A stretch of 64,000 nt of DNA from Roseiarcus sp963787135. GTDB lineage: Bacteria; Pseudomonadota; Alphaproteobacteria; Rhizobiales; Beijerinckiaceae. The notes under the pieces were generated by a model, which was not told the origin of the DNA, made no database searches, and saw only the letters and a list, made by a program, of their open reading frames with translations. Of this stretch, positions 30,116-40,600 are shown one piece after another (position 1 is the stretch's first letter; every line of letters begins with the position of its first letter). The stretch is taken from assembly GCA_963787135.1 (NCBI GenBank), contig CAWBBW010000036.1, positions 1 to 64,000 on the forward strand, given 5' to 3'. The position numbers were made by a program, and so were the translations under genes.

Positions 30116-30596
30116 ATGGAAATCCGTGACGCCGTCGCGGGCGACGCCAACGAGGCCTGTGCGGTGCTGCGACGGTCGATAGTCGAGCTCTGCGCCGCTG
30201 ATCACGAGAACGACCTCGAAATCCTGGCGCGCTGGCTCGACAACAAGACCCCCGACAACGTCGCCGCATGGATCGCGCGGCCGGACGCCTCGATGCTCGT
30301 GACGGTCGAGGGCGGCACGATGGTCGCGGTCGGCATGGTGACAGACGGGGGCGACATCCTCCTCAACTACGTCTCGCCCGACGCGAGGTTTCGCGGCGTG
30401 AGTCGAACTCTTCTCGCAGCCCTCGAAACCCGGGCGGCAGGACGCGGCGCCGGTGAATGCCGAACTCGAGAGCACCGAAACGGCGCATCGCTTCTACTGC
30501 GCCAACGGTTACGTCGAGGCCGGACCGCCCACCGGAAAATTTGGAATGTCTTCCGGCTATCGGATGACGAAGAGCCTGCCGTCACTGAGGGTGTGA
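30116..30596 (+). CDS. GNAT-family N-acetyltransferase, one frame break
   Basis: About 159 residues. The first frame has MEIRDAVAGDANEACAVLRR and the acetyl-CoA strand ILLNYVSPDARFRGVSRTLL, close to the RGxG loop. At 30462-30467 GAACTC breaks the frame. Removing one A gives ECRLESTETAHRFYCANGYV, the standard GNAT end motif (stem ARRFYEKNGF), and a stop at 30594-30596. That stop lies 22 bases from the convergent prenyl synthase end. Substrate unknown. Confidence 0.8.
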
Positions 30597-30618
30597 GACT
30601 GCGGAAACCTCGCCCACA

Positions 30619-31632
30619 TCAGTGCGCCCGGCTGATCGCAAACTCCACCGCCTCGTGCAGGGCATGCCTCCAGGAGGAAGCGGGAAAGAGCTCGAGCGCG
30701 TCGCGCGCCATGGCGCCGTAGTGGCGCGCCCGTTCGATCGTGTCTTCGAGGGCGCGGCGCTTCTTCATCGCGGCGAGAGCGAATTCGAGATCGCCATCGG
30801 CGATCTCTCCCCTTTCGAGCGTCCGGCGCCAGAAATCGCGCTCCTCCGTCGATCCCCGCCGGAACGACAGCACCACCGGAAGGGTGATCTTGCCCTCGCG
30901 AAAATCGTCGCCGGTGTTCTTGCCGAGCCTGGCCGAGGAGCCGCCGTAGTCGAGCGCATCGTCGATCAGCTGGAAGGCGATGCCGAGATTGGCGCCGTAG
31001 TCCCGGCACGCCGCGATTTCGGCCCTGGAGCGGGCCGCGAGAATGGGGCCGACCTCGCAGGCGGCGGCGAACAGGGCCGAGGTCTTGGCGCGTATTACGG
31101 CAAGATAGGCTTCCTCGGTCGTTTCGGTGTCCTTGGCGGCGGAGAGCTGCATCACCTCCCCTTCGGCGATCACCACCGCGGCGCTTGAAAGCACTTCGAG
31201 ACAGGGGAGCGATCCGACCTCGACCATCATCTTGAACGCCTGGCCGAGCAGGAAGTCGCCGACCAGCACGCTGGCCTCGTTGCCCCACAGCATCCGCGCC
31301 GCCGCCTTGCCGCGGCGCATGTCGCTTTCGTCGACCACATCGTCGTGCAGCAGGGTGGCGGTATGCATGAATTCGACCGCGGCGGCGAGCTTGACGTGTC
31401 CGGCGCCGGCGTAGCCGCACAACCCGGCGGATGCAAGGGTCAGGATCGGCCTCAGGCGCTTGCCGCCGGACGAGATGAGATGGTTGGCGACCTCCGGGAT
31501 CATCGTCACTTCGGATCCCGTGCGCGACAGAATGGTTGTGTTGACCCGGTCCATGTCGTCTGCGACGAGCGCCATCAGCGGCTCGATCAGGTGATCGGCC
31601 GACTTGTCCTCGAGCGGAATGACAACTCCCAC
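30619..31632 (-). CDS. Polyprenyl (octaprenyl-type) diphosphate synthase
   Basis: 337 residues. The first Asp-rich motif is LLHDDVVDESDMRRG and the second FQLIDDALDYGGSS, with GGKRLRPILTLASAGL upstream. The spacing fits long-chain trans-prenyl synthases (IspB/SdsA) that make the ubiquinone side chain. GTG 31632 follows AAGGGGAAG, a good ribosome site; the open frame extends further upstream without similarity. It is divergent from the DUF2007 gene. Confidence 0.92.
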   Translation of the reverse strand: MGVVIPLEDKSADHLIEPLMALVADDMDRVNTTILSRTGSEVTMIPEVANHLISSGGKRLRPILTLASAGLCGYAGAGHVKLAAAVEFMHTATLLHDDVVDESDMRRGKAAARMLWGNEASVLVGDFLLGQAFKMMVEVGSLPCLEVLSSAAVVIAEGEVMQLSAAKDTETTEEAYLAVIRAKTSALFAAACEVGPILAARSRAEIAACRDYGANLGIAFQLIDDALDYGGSSARLGKNTGDDFREGKITLPVVLSFRRGSTEERDFWRRTLERGEIADGDLEFALAAMKKRRALEDTIERARHYGAMARDALELFPASSWRHALHEAVEFAISRAH

Positions 31633-31716
31633 CAGACACTTCCCCTTGCCAGACCCTGCGTGAGAACCATAAAGACGCTCAAACGACGGGGCAAGCGCGC
31701 CCTTTGAGGTTCCCGA

Positions 31717-31941
31717 TTGGTCGAAATCCTGCGTACGAACGATCTCGTCCTCATCAGCGTAATCGAATCGCTTCTGAGGGCGGAAGGGGTCGGCTTTTTC
31801 CTTGCCGACCAGCATATGGCCGCAGTCGAAGGCTCGCTCGGTTTCCTGCCGCGGCGAATTCTGGTCGACGCGCGCGATGAGGCGCGGGCCCGGCGCCTGC
31901 TTCAACAGGCGGGGCTCGCCGGCGAGTTGCGCGATGGCTGA
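31717..31941 (+). CDS. DUF2007 small protein
   Basis: 74 residues from a TTG start. The pattern VEILRTNDLVLISVIESLLR and ADQHMAAVEGSLGFLPRRIL followed by a conserved Ala/Arg-rich helix matches the DUF2007 'putative signal-transducing' family, a small PII-like ferredoxin-fold domain of unknown role. The end overlaps the next gene by eight bases, so the two are coupled. Confidence 0.8.
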   Translation: MVEILRTNDLVLISVIESLLRAEGVGFFLADQHMAAVEGSLGFLPRRILVDARDEARARRLLQQAGLAGELRDG

Positions 31942-32740
31942 GGCGCCGGAGCCGGTTGCTCACGAAAGGCCGGCGGACGGGTTGTCCTCCGATGCGTGGT
32001 TCGGGGGACGGCTGACGCTTCTCCAGCCCAAGGGCGGACATCGCGTCGGCTCCGACGCCGCCCTCCTCGCCGCAGCGGCCGCCCCGACAGATGGACGCGT
32101 CGTCGATGTCGGCGCGGGCGTCGGCGCGGTCGGGCTCGCGCTGGCCAAACGTCACGAGCGCCTGGCGGCCGATCTGGTCGAGATCGATCCGCGCCTCGCG
32201 CGGCTCGCTGCCGATAACGCCGCGACGAACGGGCTGGCGGAGCGCGTCCGGGTCCTTGAAATCGACATTCGCGACGCGCGCGCCCGCCGTGAGGCGGGGC
32301 TCGCCGACGATGCGGCGGAGGCGGTGGTCACCAACCCGCCGTTCTTCGACGCCCGCGAGGTGCGCACATCTCCCGACGCCGCGAGAGCGCGGGCGCATGT
32401 CTTTTCCGCCGACGCCGCCGACGTCGCGCCCCTCATCGGCTGGATCCGGGCGTCGCTCGCGATCCTCACGCCCGGCGGACGCTTGACAATGATCCATCGG
32501 CCGGAGGCGCTCGGCACGATCCTCGAGGCCGTGGGGAACCGGATCGGCGCGCTTGCGCTTCTGCCCGTGTTCCCTCGCCAGGGCGCGTCCGCCCATCGCC
32601 TTCTCGTTTCGGGCGTCAAAGGGTCGAGGGCGCCGCTCCGCATCGCGCCGGCGCTCGTTCTCCATCAGGATGACGGCAGGCTGACCGGGGAGGCCGACGC
32701 GATCCATCGTGGCGAAGCGCTCATCGACTGGGGCGTTTGA
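31934..32740 (+). CDS. TrmN6-like methyltransferase (tRNA1Val adenine-N6 type)
   Basis: 268 residues. The SAM-binding motif I is VVDVGAGVGAVGLALAKR, and the catalytic loop of N6-adenine methylases is present as AVVTNPPFFD. The N-terminal LLQPKGGHRVGSDAALLAAA is the conserved entry motif of the YfiC/TrmN6 family. It probably methylates tRNA or a similar RNA. It overlaps the DUF2007 gene and is in the same direction as kbl. Confidence 0.85.
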   Translation: MAEAPEPVAHERPADGLSSDAWFGGRLTLLQPKGGHRVGSDAALLAAAAAPTDGRVVDVGAGVGAVGLALAKRHERLAADLVEIDPRLARLAADNAATNGLAERVRVLEIDIRDARARREAGLADDAAEAVVTNPPFFDAREVRTSPDAARARAHVFSADAADVAPLIGWIRASLAILTPGGRLTMIHRPEALGTILEAVGNRIGALALLPVFPRQGASAHRLLVSGVKGSRAPLRIAPALVLHQDDGRLTGEADAIHRGEALIDWGV

Positions 32741-32793
32741 TCGGGCCGGTCGCGCTGTTATGCTCAAATCTCAAGTCCATTCGGCGGGTCGTC

Positions 32794-33996
32794 ATGTCAG
32801 ACGCGTTCCTCAGGCATATTCGCGCGACGCTCGACGAGATCGAGACGGCGGGTCTCACGAAGCGCGAGCGATTGCTGACCGGCCCGCAGGGCGGGCGCAT
32901 CCGGGTGGCGTCGGAGAACGGCTCGCGCGAGGCGCTCAACCTCTGCGCCAACAACTACCTTGGGCTCGCCAATCACCCGGAGGTCATCGCCGCCGCCGCG
33001 CGGGCGATGGAGCAGTTCGGCTTTGGCATGGCCTCGGTGCGCTTCATCTGCGGCGCGCAGACGCTGCACCGCGAGCTCGAGCTCGCCATTGCAAAGCACC
33101 TCGGCAAGGATGACGCGATCGCGTTCGCCGCCTGTTTCGACGCCAACGGCGGCGTATTCGAGCCGCTGATGGGTGAAGAGGACGCGATCATTTCCGACAG
33201 CCTCAACCACGCCTCGATCATCGACGGCGTACGGCTGTCGAAGGCGCGCCGGTTCCGCTTCGCCAATTCCGACATGAACGAGCTCGAGGACCGGCTGAAA
33301 GAGGCCGACGCCGGCGGCGCGCGCTTCAAGCTTATCGCCACCGACGGCGTGTTCTCGATGGACGGCTATGTGGCCAAGCTCAAAGACATCTGCGCGCTCG
33401 CCGACCGTTATGGCGCGCTCGTGCTGGTCGACGACTGCCACGCGACCGGCCATCTCGGCGAAAAGGGTCGCGGCACTCCCGCGCTGACCGGCGCGGGCAA
33501 CCGCGTCGACATCGTCACCGGCACGTTCGGCAAGACGCTCGGCGGCGGCATGGGCGGCTTCGTTGCGGCCGCGCAGCCGATCGTCGACCTCCTGCGCCAG
33601 CGCGCGCGGCCCTATCTCTTCTCGAACTCGCTCGCCCCGCCCATTGCCGCCGGCGCGCTCAAGGCGCTCGAGATCGCCATCGAAGCCGACGACCGGCGGT
33701 CGCTGCTTGAGACGCACGCCAAGCGCTTTCGCGCCGGGATCGAGAAGGCGGGCTTCAAAGTTCTGCCCGGCGTCACGCCGATCATTCCGGTGATGCTCGG
33801 CGAAGCGCGGCTCGCGCAGGACCTTTCGAAGGCGCTCGACGAGCGCGGCGTTTTCGTCGCCGGATTTTTCTTCCCCGTCGTGCCCAAGGGCGCCGCGCGC
33901 ATCCGCACGCAGATGTCGGCGGCGCTGACGGCAGGCGACGTCGACTTCGCCGTCACCGCTTTCGCCGACGCGGGCCGGGCGCTCAGGATCATCTGA
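32794..33996 (+). CDS. kbl: Glycine C-acetyltransferase (2-amino-3-ketobutyrate CoA ligase)
   Basis: 400 residues, full length. Alpha-oxoamine synthase features are NLCANNYLGLANHPEV, FGMASVRFICGAQTLH, LVDDCHATGHLGEKGRG and the PLP lysine in TGTFGKTLGGGMGG. It cleaves 2-amino-3-ketobutyrate with CoA to glycine and acetyl-CoA. It lies 17 bases upstream of tdh, which makes its substrate. The pair forms the threonine-to-glycine pathway. Confidence 0.96.
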   Translation: MSDAFLRHIRATLDEIETAGLTKRERLLTGPQGGRIRVASENGSREALNLCANNYLGLANHPEVIAAAARAMEQFGFGMASVRFICGAQTLHRELELAIAKHLGKDDAIAFAACFDANGGVFEPLMGEEDAIISDSLNHASIIDGVRLSKARRFRFANSDMNELEDRLKEADAGGARFKLIATDGVFSMDGYVAKLKDICALADRYGALVLVDDCHATGHLGEKGRGTPALTGAGNRVDIVTGTFGKTLGGGMGGFVAAAQPIVDLLRQRARPYLFSNSLAPPIAAGALKALEIAIEADDRRSLLETHAKRFRAGIEKAGFKVLPGVTPIIPVMLGEARLAQDLSKALDERGVFVAGFFFPVVPKGAARIRTQMSAALTAGDVDFAVTAFADAGRALRII

Positions 33997-34013
33997 CTTC
34001 GGAGACGCGGCTC

Positions 34014-35045
34014 ATGAAAGCGCTGGTCAAGGAAAAGCCGGAACCGGGCCTCTGGCTCAGCGATGAGCCGATCCCTGTGTTCGGTCCCGACGACGTGCTG
34101 GTCAAGATCCACAAGACCGGCATCTGCGGCACCGACGTCCATATCTTCAACTGGGACGAGTGGGCGCAGAAGACGATCCCGACGCCGATGACGATCGGCC
34201 ACGAATATGCCGGCGAGATCGCCGAGGTCGGGGCGAATGTGAAGGGCCTCAAGGTCGGCCAGCGCGTGTCGGGCGAGGGCCATGTGATCGGGATGCGAAG
34301 CAGGGCTTCGCGGGGCGGGCGCTATCATCTCGATCCGGAGACGCGCGGCATCGGCGTCAATATTCCCGGCGCCTTTGCCGAATATGTGCGGGTGCCCGCC
34401 TTCAACATCGTGCCGCTGCCCGACGACGTCGACGACGAGCTCGGCGCGATCCTCGATCCGCTCGGCAACGCGGTCCATACCGCGCTCTCCTACGATCTGG
34501 TCGGCGAGGACGTCTTGATCACCGGCGCGGGTCCGATCGGGATCATGGCTGGCGCGGTCGCGCGCCACGTCGGCGCGCGCCATATCGTAATCACCGACAT
34601 CAATCCGCGGCGGCTCAAGCTTGCGGCCGAGGTCGCCGACGTCGTGCCGGTCGACGTGTCGAAGACGGATCTCCGCGACACGATGAAACGCCTCAAGATG
34701 AGCGAGGGCTTCGACGTCGGGCTCGAGATGAGCGGCGCGCCGGCGGCGTTCGATCAGCTGTTCGACGCGATGATCACCGGCGGACGGGTGGCGCTGCTCG
34801 GCCTGCCGGCGAAGCCAACTCCGGTCGACTGGAACAAGGTCATCTTCAAGCAGCTGACCCTCAAAGGCATCTACGGCCGCGAGATGTTCGAGACCTGGCA
34901 CAAGATGATCGCGATGCTCGAGAGCGGTCTCGACGTGCGTAAGGTCATCACCCACCGCCTGCCCGTGAGCCGGTTCCTCGAAGGGTTCGAGATCATGCGA
35001 CGCGGCGAGAGCGGGAAGATCGTGCTCGACTGGGCGGCGCCGTGA
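34014..35045 (+). CDS. tdh: L-threonine 3-dehydrogenase lacking the structural-zinc cysteines
   Basis: 343 residues. Catalytic zinc ligands are present: Cys38 (GICGTDVHIF) and His63/Glu64 (GHEYAGE). The NAD fold has VLITGAGPIGIMAGAVARH. The lobe that holds structural zinc through four cysteines in E. coli Tdh here reads GEGHVIGMRSRASRGGRYHL; Ile92, Arg95, Ala98 and Asp107 fall at the cysteine positions. The reading frame is intact and the rest of the enzyme is normal. It oxidises threonine to 2-amino-3-ketobutyrate for Kbl. Confidence 0.95.
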   Translation: MKALVKEKPEPGLWLSDEPIPVFGPDDVLVKIHKTGICGTDVHIFNWDEWAQKTIPTPMTIGHEYAGEIAEVGANVKGLKVGQRVSGEGHVIGMRSRASRGGRYHLDPETRGIGVNIPGAFAEYVRVPAFNIVPLPDDVDDELGAILDPLGNAVHTALSYDLVGEDVLITGAGPIGIMAGAVARHVGARHIVITDINPRRLKLAAEVADVVPVDVSKTDLRDTMKRLKMSEGFDVGLEMSGAPAAFDQLFDAMITGGRVALLGLPAKPTPVDWNKVIFKQLTLKGIYGREMFETWHKMIAMLESGLDVRKVITHRLPVSRFLEGFEIMRRGESGKIVLDWAAP

Positions 35046-35431
35046 AGCCGAGGGTGGGGGCGCCACTTCCGGGCGTGTATTGAACAATTGCAAGGCCTTG
35101 CGGCGCCATTTCCGCGCCGACCGGTGGCAGCGTCCGGTTTTCTCCGAGGCGACGCCACGCTAGATATAACTAAACGAATTTGTGCATATCGATTCGTAGC
35201 CCCGCCCGGCGACGTGCAAAACGCCACCGGCTCCAAGCTCTAGCACAGATTCTGATTTTCTGCAAGGATTTGCCGCTGTCGATAGGATTTGTCGTAACGG
35301 GCCGCCGCGCGCCGTTCGGAAAGGCGCGCCCCTTCGCGTTTGACTCTCTTCGGGCCCTCCGATCTTTTTGGCGGCGCCAGAGCGGCGGGCAGAGCTGAGA
35401 CGCCCTGGCTCGGCAAGCGAGGAACGGGCAG
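35046..35431. other. 386-bp non-coding spacer, locally AT-rich
   Basis: No gene is supported. The middle (about 35155-35290) is clearly more AT-rich than its surroundings (tagatataactaaacgaa, gattctgattttctgcaagg) and may hold the promoter of the flavoenzyme gene. No convincing terminator or repeat was recognised after tdh. Confidence 0.5.
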
Positions 35432-36706
35432 ATGAATGACGGCCTGCAAACTTCGCCGGCGCGATTGGGGCCCGGCGGGCACTGGCGCAACTGGGTCGGC
35501 AACCAATCCTTCATCGCCCGGCACAAGGCGGAGCCTGCCTCGGAGAAAGAACTGGCCGCGCTGGTTCGTGAGGCCAGCCGTCAAAATCTCCCGATCCGGG
35601 TCGCCGGCTCCGGCCATTCCTTCACGCCGGTGGTGGCGACCAGCGGGCTGCTGCTGAGCCTCATGAGCATGCAGGGACTCGTCAGCGCCGACGTTGATCG
35701 CAAGCGTGTCGTCGTGCGCGCAGGCACGAAGATCGGCGATATCGGCCGCGCTCTGAAGCGGATCGGGCTCTCGCTCGCCAATCAGGGCGATATCGACACC
35801 CAGGCGATCGCGGGAGCGCTCTCGACCGGAACGCATGGCACCGGGATCGGTCTTGGCTGCCTCTCGTCGCAGGCGGTCGGCATGCGACTCGTGCTGGCGG
35901 ACGGCGCGGTCCTCGAAGTGGACGCCGACCGCGAGCCGGACATGATGGCCGCGGCGCAGGTCTCCATCGGCATGCTCGGCGTGATCTCGGCCGTCACGCT
36001 GCAGGCGGTCACCGCCTACAACCTCAAGGAAAGGTTGTGGCGCGACGATTTCGAGGCCTGCTTGGAACAGCACGACGAACTGGCGGCGAACAACCGCCAT
36101 TTCAGCTTCTTCTGGTGTCCGGTCGCCGAATCCCGCCATCTCTACTGCCTGCCAGACGTCTCAGCGGTGTCGCCCAGCAAGCGCGAGCACGACGTCTGCG
36201 AGATCAAGGTGATGAACGTCACCGATGAAGAGCCTTTTTCGGACGAAAAGACGTTCGAGCGTGTTGCCTACAGCTCCGAGATTTATCCGATCGAATACAT
36301 CCCGAACTTTCACGAGCTCGAATACGCGATTCCCGTCGAAAACGGCAAGGAGGCCTTACGGCGGGTTCGCGAGCTGATGCTGACCAGGCACACGGATTGC
36401 ATCTATCCGGTCGAATATCGGTTCGTCGCGGGCGACGCGGGCATGCTGAGCCCCTATTATAAGCGCCCGAGCGTGACGGTCTCCGTCTCCGGCGCCCCTG
36501 GGATCGACTACTGGGCGTATCTCCTCGATGTCGATGCGATCCTCAGGCAGTACGGAGCGCGGCCGCATTGGGGCAAACTGCATTTCAATACGGCCGAAGA
36601 CATGCCCTCGCTCTATCCGCGCTTTCAGGATTTCCAGGCGATCCGCCGCAGGCTGGACCCATCCGGCCGGTTCCTGAACGATCACTTGAGAAACCTGTTC
36701 GCGTGA
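35432..36706 (+). CDS. FAD-linked oxidoreductase of the arabinono/gulono-lactone oxidase type
   Basis: 424 residues. A PCMH-type FAD domain has IRVAGSGHSFTPVV (His62 aligns with the covalent-FAD histidine in this family), ALKRIGLSLANQGDIDTQAI and ALSTGTHGTGIGLG. The C-terminal sugar-lactone oxidase domain ends with the family signature ARPHWGKLHFN and RRRLDPSGRFLNDHL. It probably oxidises an aldonolactone or polyol with oxygen or a quinone; substrate not readable. It ends 20 bases before the sirtuin gene. Confidence 0.85.
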   Translation: MNDGLQTSPARLGPGGHWRNWVGNQSFIARHKAEPASEKELAALVREASRQNLPIRVAGSGHSFTPVVATSGLLLSLMSMQGLVSADVDRKRVVVRAGTKIGDIGRALKRIGLSLANQGDIDTQAIAGALSTGTHGTGIGLGCLSSQAVGMRLVLADGAVLEVDADREPDMMAAAQVSIGMLGVISAVTLQAVTAYNLKERLWRDDFEACLEQHDELAANNRHFSFFWCPVAESRHLYCLPDVSAVSPSKREHDVCEIKVMNVTDEEPFSDEKTFERVAYSSEIYPIEYIPNFHELEYAIPVENGKEALRRVRELMLTRHTDCIYPVEYRFVAGDAGMLSPYYKRPSVTVSVSGAPGIDYWAYLLDVDAILRQYGARPHWGKLHFNTAEDMPSLYPRFQDFQAIRRRLDPSGRFLNDHLRNLFA

Positions 36707-36726
36707 AGGAGGCTAGCTTTGACCCC

Positions 36727-37537
36727 ATGACGCAATGGAGCAGTCTCGAGGACTTCGTCGACCGGCATCGACGTCTCTTTATCCTGACCGGCGCCGGCTG
36801 CAGCACGAGCTCGGGCATTCCCGACTATCGCGACGCCGACGGCCAATGGAAGCGGCGGCAGCCGGTGACGTACCAGGCCTTCATGGGCGAGGAGTTCGAC
36901 CCGCCGGCGCTATTGGGCGCGAAGCCTGATCGGCTGGCGGCGCATTCGCTCAGCCCGGCCGAACGACGCGCATCGCGCGCTCGCCCGGCTCGAGGCGATG
37001 GGCAGAAGCGAGGTTCTTCTGACCCAGAACGTGGACCGGCTGCATCAGGCGGCCGGCAGCGCCCGGGTGATTGACCTGCACGGGCGCATCGATTGGGTCC
37101 GCTGCATGGATTGCGAGCGGAGAGCATCGCGCGACGAGTTCCAGGAGGAGCTTGGCCGGCTGAATGCCGAGTGGCTCGCGCTCGACGCAACCGACGCGCC
37201 GGACGGCGACGCCGACCTCGAGAGCGCCGACTTTTCGTCCTTCGCCGTGCCGTCCTGCCGGCGCTGCGGCGGGGTGATGAAGCCCGACGTCGTGTTTTTC
37301 GGCGAGAACGTCCCGCGCGACCGGGTCGATGCGGCCAAGCAACATCTCATGCAGGCGGACGCCATGCTGATCATCGGTTCTTCGCTGATGGTCTATTCGG
37401 GCTTCCGCTTCGTCCAATGGGCGGTCGGCGCCGGAAAGCCGGCAGCCGCGGTCAATCTCGGCCGGACCCGCGCCGACGGGCTCGTCGGATTGAAGGTCGA
37501 GCAGACGTGCGAGGCGGCGCTGGCTTTTCTGCTGTAA
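36727..37537 (+). CDS. NAD-dependent protein deacetylase (sirtuin), one frame break
   Basis: About 269 residues. NAD site: ILTGAGCSTSSGIPDYRD. Catalytic core: LLTQNVDRLHQAAGS and DLHGRIDWVRC, with the catalytic His. Zinc ligands: CMDC and CRRC, so this is a canonical class with a zinc ribbon. C-terminus: GSSLMVYSGFRFV. The frame breaks at 36892-36897 in GAGTTC; removing one T gives EESTRRRYWARSLIGWRRIR and a continuous protein. It removes acyl groups from lysines. It neighbours the NLR gene tail to tail, but nothing shows that the two work together. Confidence 0.88.
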
Positions 37538-37689
37538 CCGTAGGGCGAGTGTGTCCGGAATTTATGGGCGCGCGAAGTTCGAGATCCCGCGCACGGCGAT
37601 CGCAATGCGGGAGAGCGGGCCTGAGGTACGCAGGTTATTATCCACTTGCGCCCCCGCAACGGTTTCCGCCGTTTCAATCTGAACCAGGT

Positions 37690-40600
37690 TTAACTCGTAA
37701 CCATACTCACCTTAACATGATCCGCTATAGTTTTTTTATGGTGTTCCCAATCCAGGGAGAGGACCGAGTGGGAGTCCATGAATATTCGTTCAAGTTTAGG
37801 CGAGTGCAGCAAAGTTGTCAACTGAGGCATCATACCTATTTTTGTCAGCCTTAGCTCACTTAGATCAGATAACGATCCTAGGTTAGATATGTCGACCAAC
37901 AATACTTGAGAGAACCCACTTAACGCGAGCAATTTTATCGAACTAGGAATCCTCAGAATTAACGTATCTTGAGTGACTTCTGATTTAATACTTAGGTTTT
38001 TTAAGGTCCTACATCGTGACAAATCATACGATATGTCATATTCCGCCGGCGATCTCTCCGATAAGTCGACGTCTAACATTTGTAAAAAGGGGATTCTCTT
38101 TATCTGGTCTATGATTTGGTCGTCCAAAAAACCAAGAGACACGTGTTCAAGCGTGGCGCTCGCGGGCAACAAGATAGCGTTACTGCCGATGCGCCCGCCA
38201 TTTAGCCGTAGTTTTTTATTGAGAGTTGAAGGAAAAAAGGTGTCCTTAATAGATAGAGATTTCAGTCGCGGGCATTTGGCCAATGGTTGCAAGTCAATGA
38301 TGGCCTTGCTAAATTGCGTGGAAAAGCCCGGACTGAGGGTTATTTGCTTGAGTCGTTGACACTGCCCGAGCGCGTCGACCTCTGCCAAATCAAACCCTGC
38401 GAGAAATAATACTTCTAGCGAAGGTAATCCCGCAATCTCCGGCAGCACTCCAGATTCACAATCAACTAGTAACAAACTGCGCAGCGATTTTATCTGGGAG
38501 ATCCGCTTCGCATCTTCTTCTCTTACTGATCCACGTCGAATAGGAACCGTTTTCATGCCTAAAGCGGCCCTAAAGGACGTCCAAACGCCGTTCGTGTCTT
38601 CAGTTAGATACGCGGTCGGCAGGGAGCCCCCAAACGCGAGCATTAGAAATCTATCCGAGACGAACAGATTGATGGCGCGAGAGATGCCAATGATCAACTC
38701 CGCACCCGCAGTCGCCAGAAGTCGTAAAACCAACAAGCTATCGGTATCGAGAGCTAGCAGTTCCAAGTCGCCAAAGGGTCGCTCGGTTCGTCGCAAAATT
38801 ACTCGATTGAGGTATTCTTGGTCGTCAAACGCGGACCAGGCAGTGAGCAACTCGTGCCATACTTCATCACCTTGATACGACGCATAGGTCGCGATGACTT
38901 GAAGCATCGCCTCACCGCCAACGATCGACGCGCAGCGGATGCAAGCTACGACCGCCGCGGGACTGTTATGTCCTCTGAGCAACGTTGGGTCCAGTTGGGC
39001 CGCCGGTGCCAATATTCTTGCCATTTCCGCAGTAGTTGGTGGGAATAGCTTATTTGCACATGCCTTCAAACTCTGCAAAAGCGCTGGCTCAAGATTTGCC
39101 CCGGCTGTCTCAAGACAGCAAGCGGCGGTGACATCGGCCTCAACCGTCCTTCCGCGCAGTGCGAAGAACGGGGCCTTCAACAGCTTCGTGATTAATTCGT
39201 CGCGCTGTTTGCCTTGTGCATGTCCTGCCGCGAAAACGATTGTCTCTCGCCAATTGTCCTCCTTTGCCTTCTCAGCGAGCAATCCAAAATCGCCCGCTTG
39301 CACCGCAGCGCGAGCGGCCATGTATTCGAGGAAAGTTCTGTGAACAAAATCGACCACGCCAACTTGAGGCTGACGCAGCACACCACTGCGCTCTAGGAGT
39401 TCTTGCAAGACTTCGCCTGGGGACTGTGCAATCTTCGAGAGGCGCTGAAGAAGCATGCCGACCTGAGTCTCGACATCGCCGCGGTCCGCCTCAGTCGCCC
39501 CATTTCGCATCATCCAGTATGCGAGACCATCAAGCAGAGCCTCCTTCGCTAGTCGGTCTAGCTCGGACAGTCGCGCGGCCCTCACCCCACGTTCTGCGTC
39601 GCGTGCATCGACCAGCATTTCCAAAGCTAAGCCGTAGAGCTCCATTCGATTGTCTGGAAGCCGTTGCTGGCGATCCCAATTGAGCACGCACATCATTGAG
39701 CAAAGAAGCGGGTTGGACGCGAGGTTACGTATGGGCGGACGATCGCGAAGCGCGCGGATCAACTCCCTTTCATATTTTCCAAGTCGGTCAATGTCTTCGT
39801 CGTTGACGAGATCGCGCCCTACCGAGAGATGCCATTTTGAGATCAAGGCTTCGCTGTCGCGCAGGCTCATTGGCTCAAGAGTTGTCTTCTCAAATCCAAG
39901 CTGCGCAAGACGGTCGCCTGCGGTCGTGCCTTGGAGCTTCGCTTCCAGCGCGGCAGGTCGCGAACTGAGCACAAATATTGAGTCCTCAAAGCCTTTGACG
40001 AACACACGCAACCATTCAAGAAGGGCGAGGCGGAGAGCCACGGGGACTTCATCGATACCGTCCACTAGGACCAGTGCGCCTGCTGACAGGGTTCGTTGCG
40101 CCCAGCCGGAAGGCATGAGCCCCATCAAATTCGGCGCCATTTTTGCCACCAAGTTTTCCGGGGGAGGAAATGAACCGTCCACGAAGTCTCGCAACGAGAC
40201 GTAAAACGGAATGCGCATGTTCCAGGGCTCCAACGCCCCGGCGAAATCTCAACTCGCGGCTCGAATTGCGAGCCACTGGAGGAGCGTTGTTTTGCCCGAA
40301 CCTGCTTCCCCCCGAATGATTATGCGCGTTTGGCCGGCCAACGCGTCGTTGACATCTCGCGACTGCGATTCCTTCGCCTGTTTGGACGTGAGCGTTACAT
40401 ATGCGACCGACACTTCCGGCTCGCGCGCGCCGGCTCCGACTAGGCGAACGCCGAAAAGCTGCATTCGATCGAGTTTGTGCGACAACGCGCGTCGATATTG
40501 GGTCTCAAAGCTGTTAACTGCGCTGTCGCCTTTGCCCTCCTCACGCATCGAATCGATAGCGTCGATGGCGCGCTTCAACTCTTCGCCGACTTCGTTGACG

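Noticed and set aside
40249..40251. In-frame TGA as a recoded codon or alternative genetic code
   Set aside because: Other genes end normally at TGA, and there is no selenocysteine context. Restoration of CGA/GAGTC explains it better.
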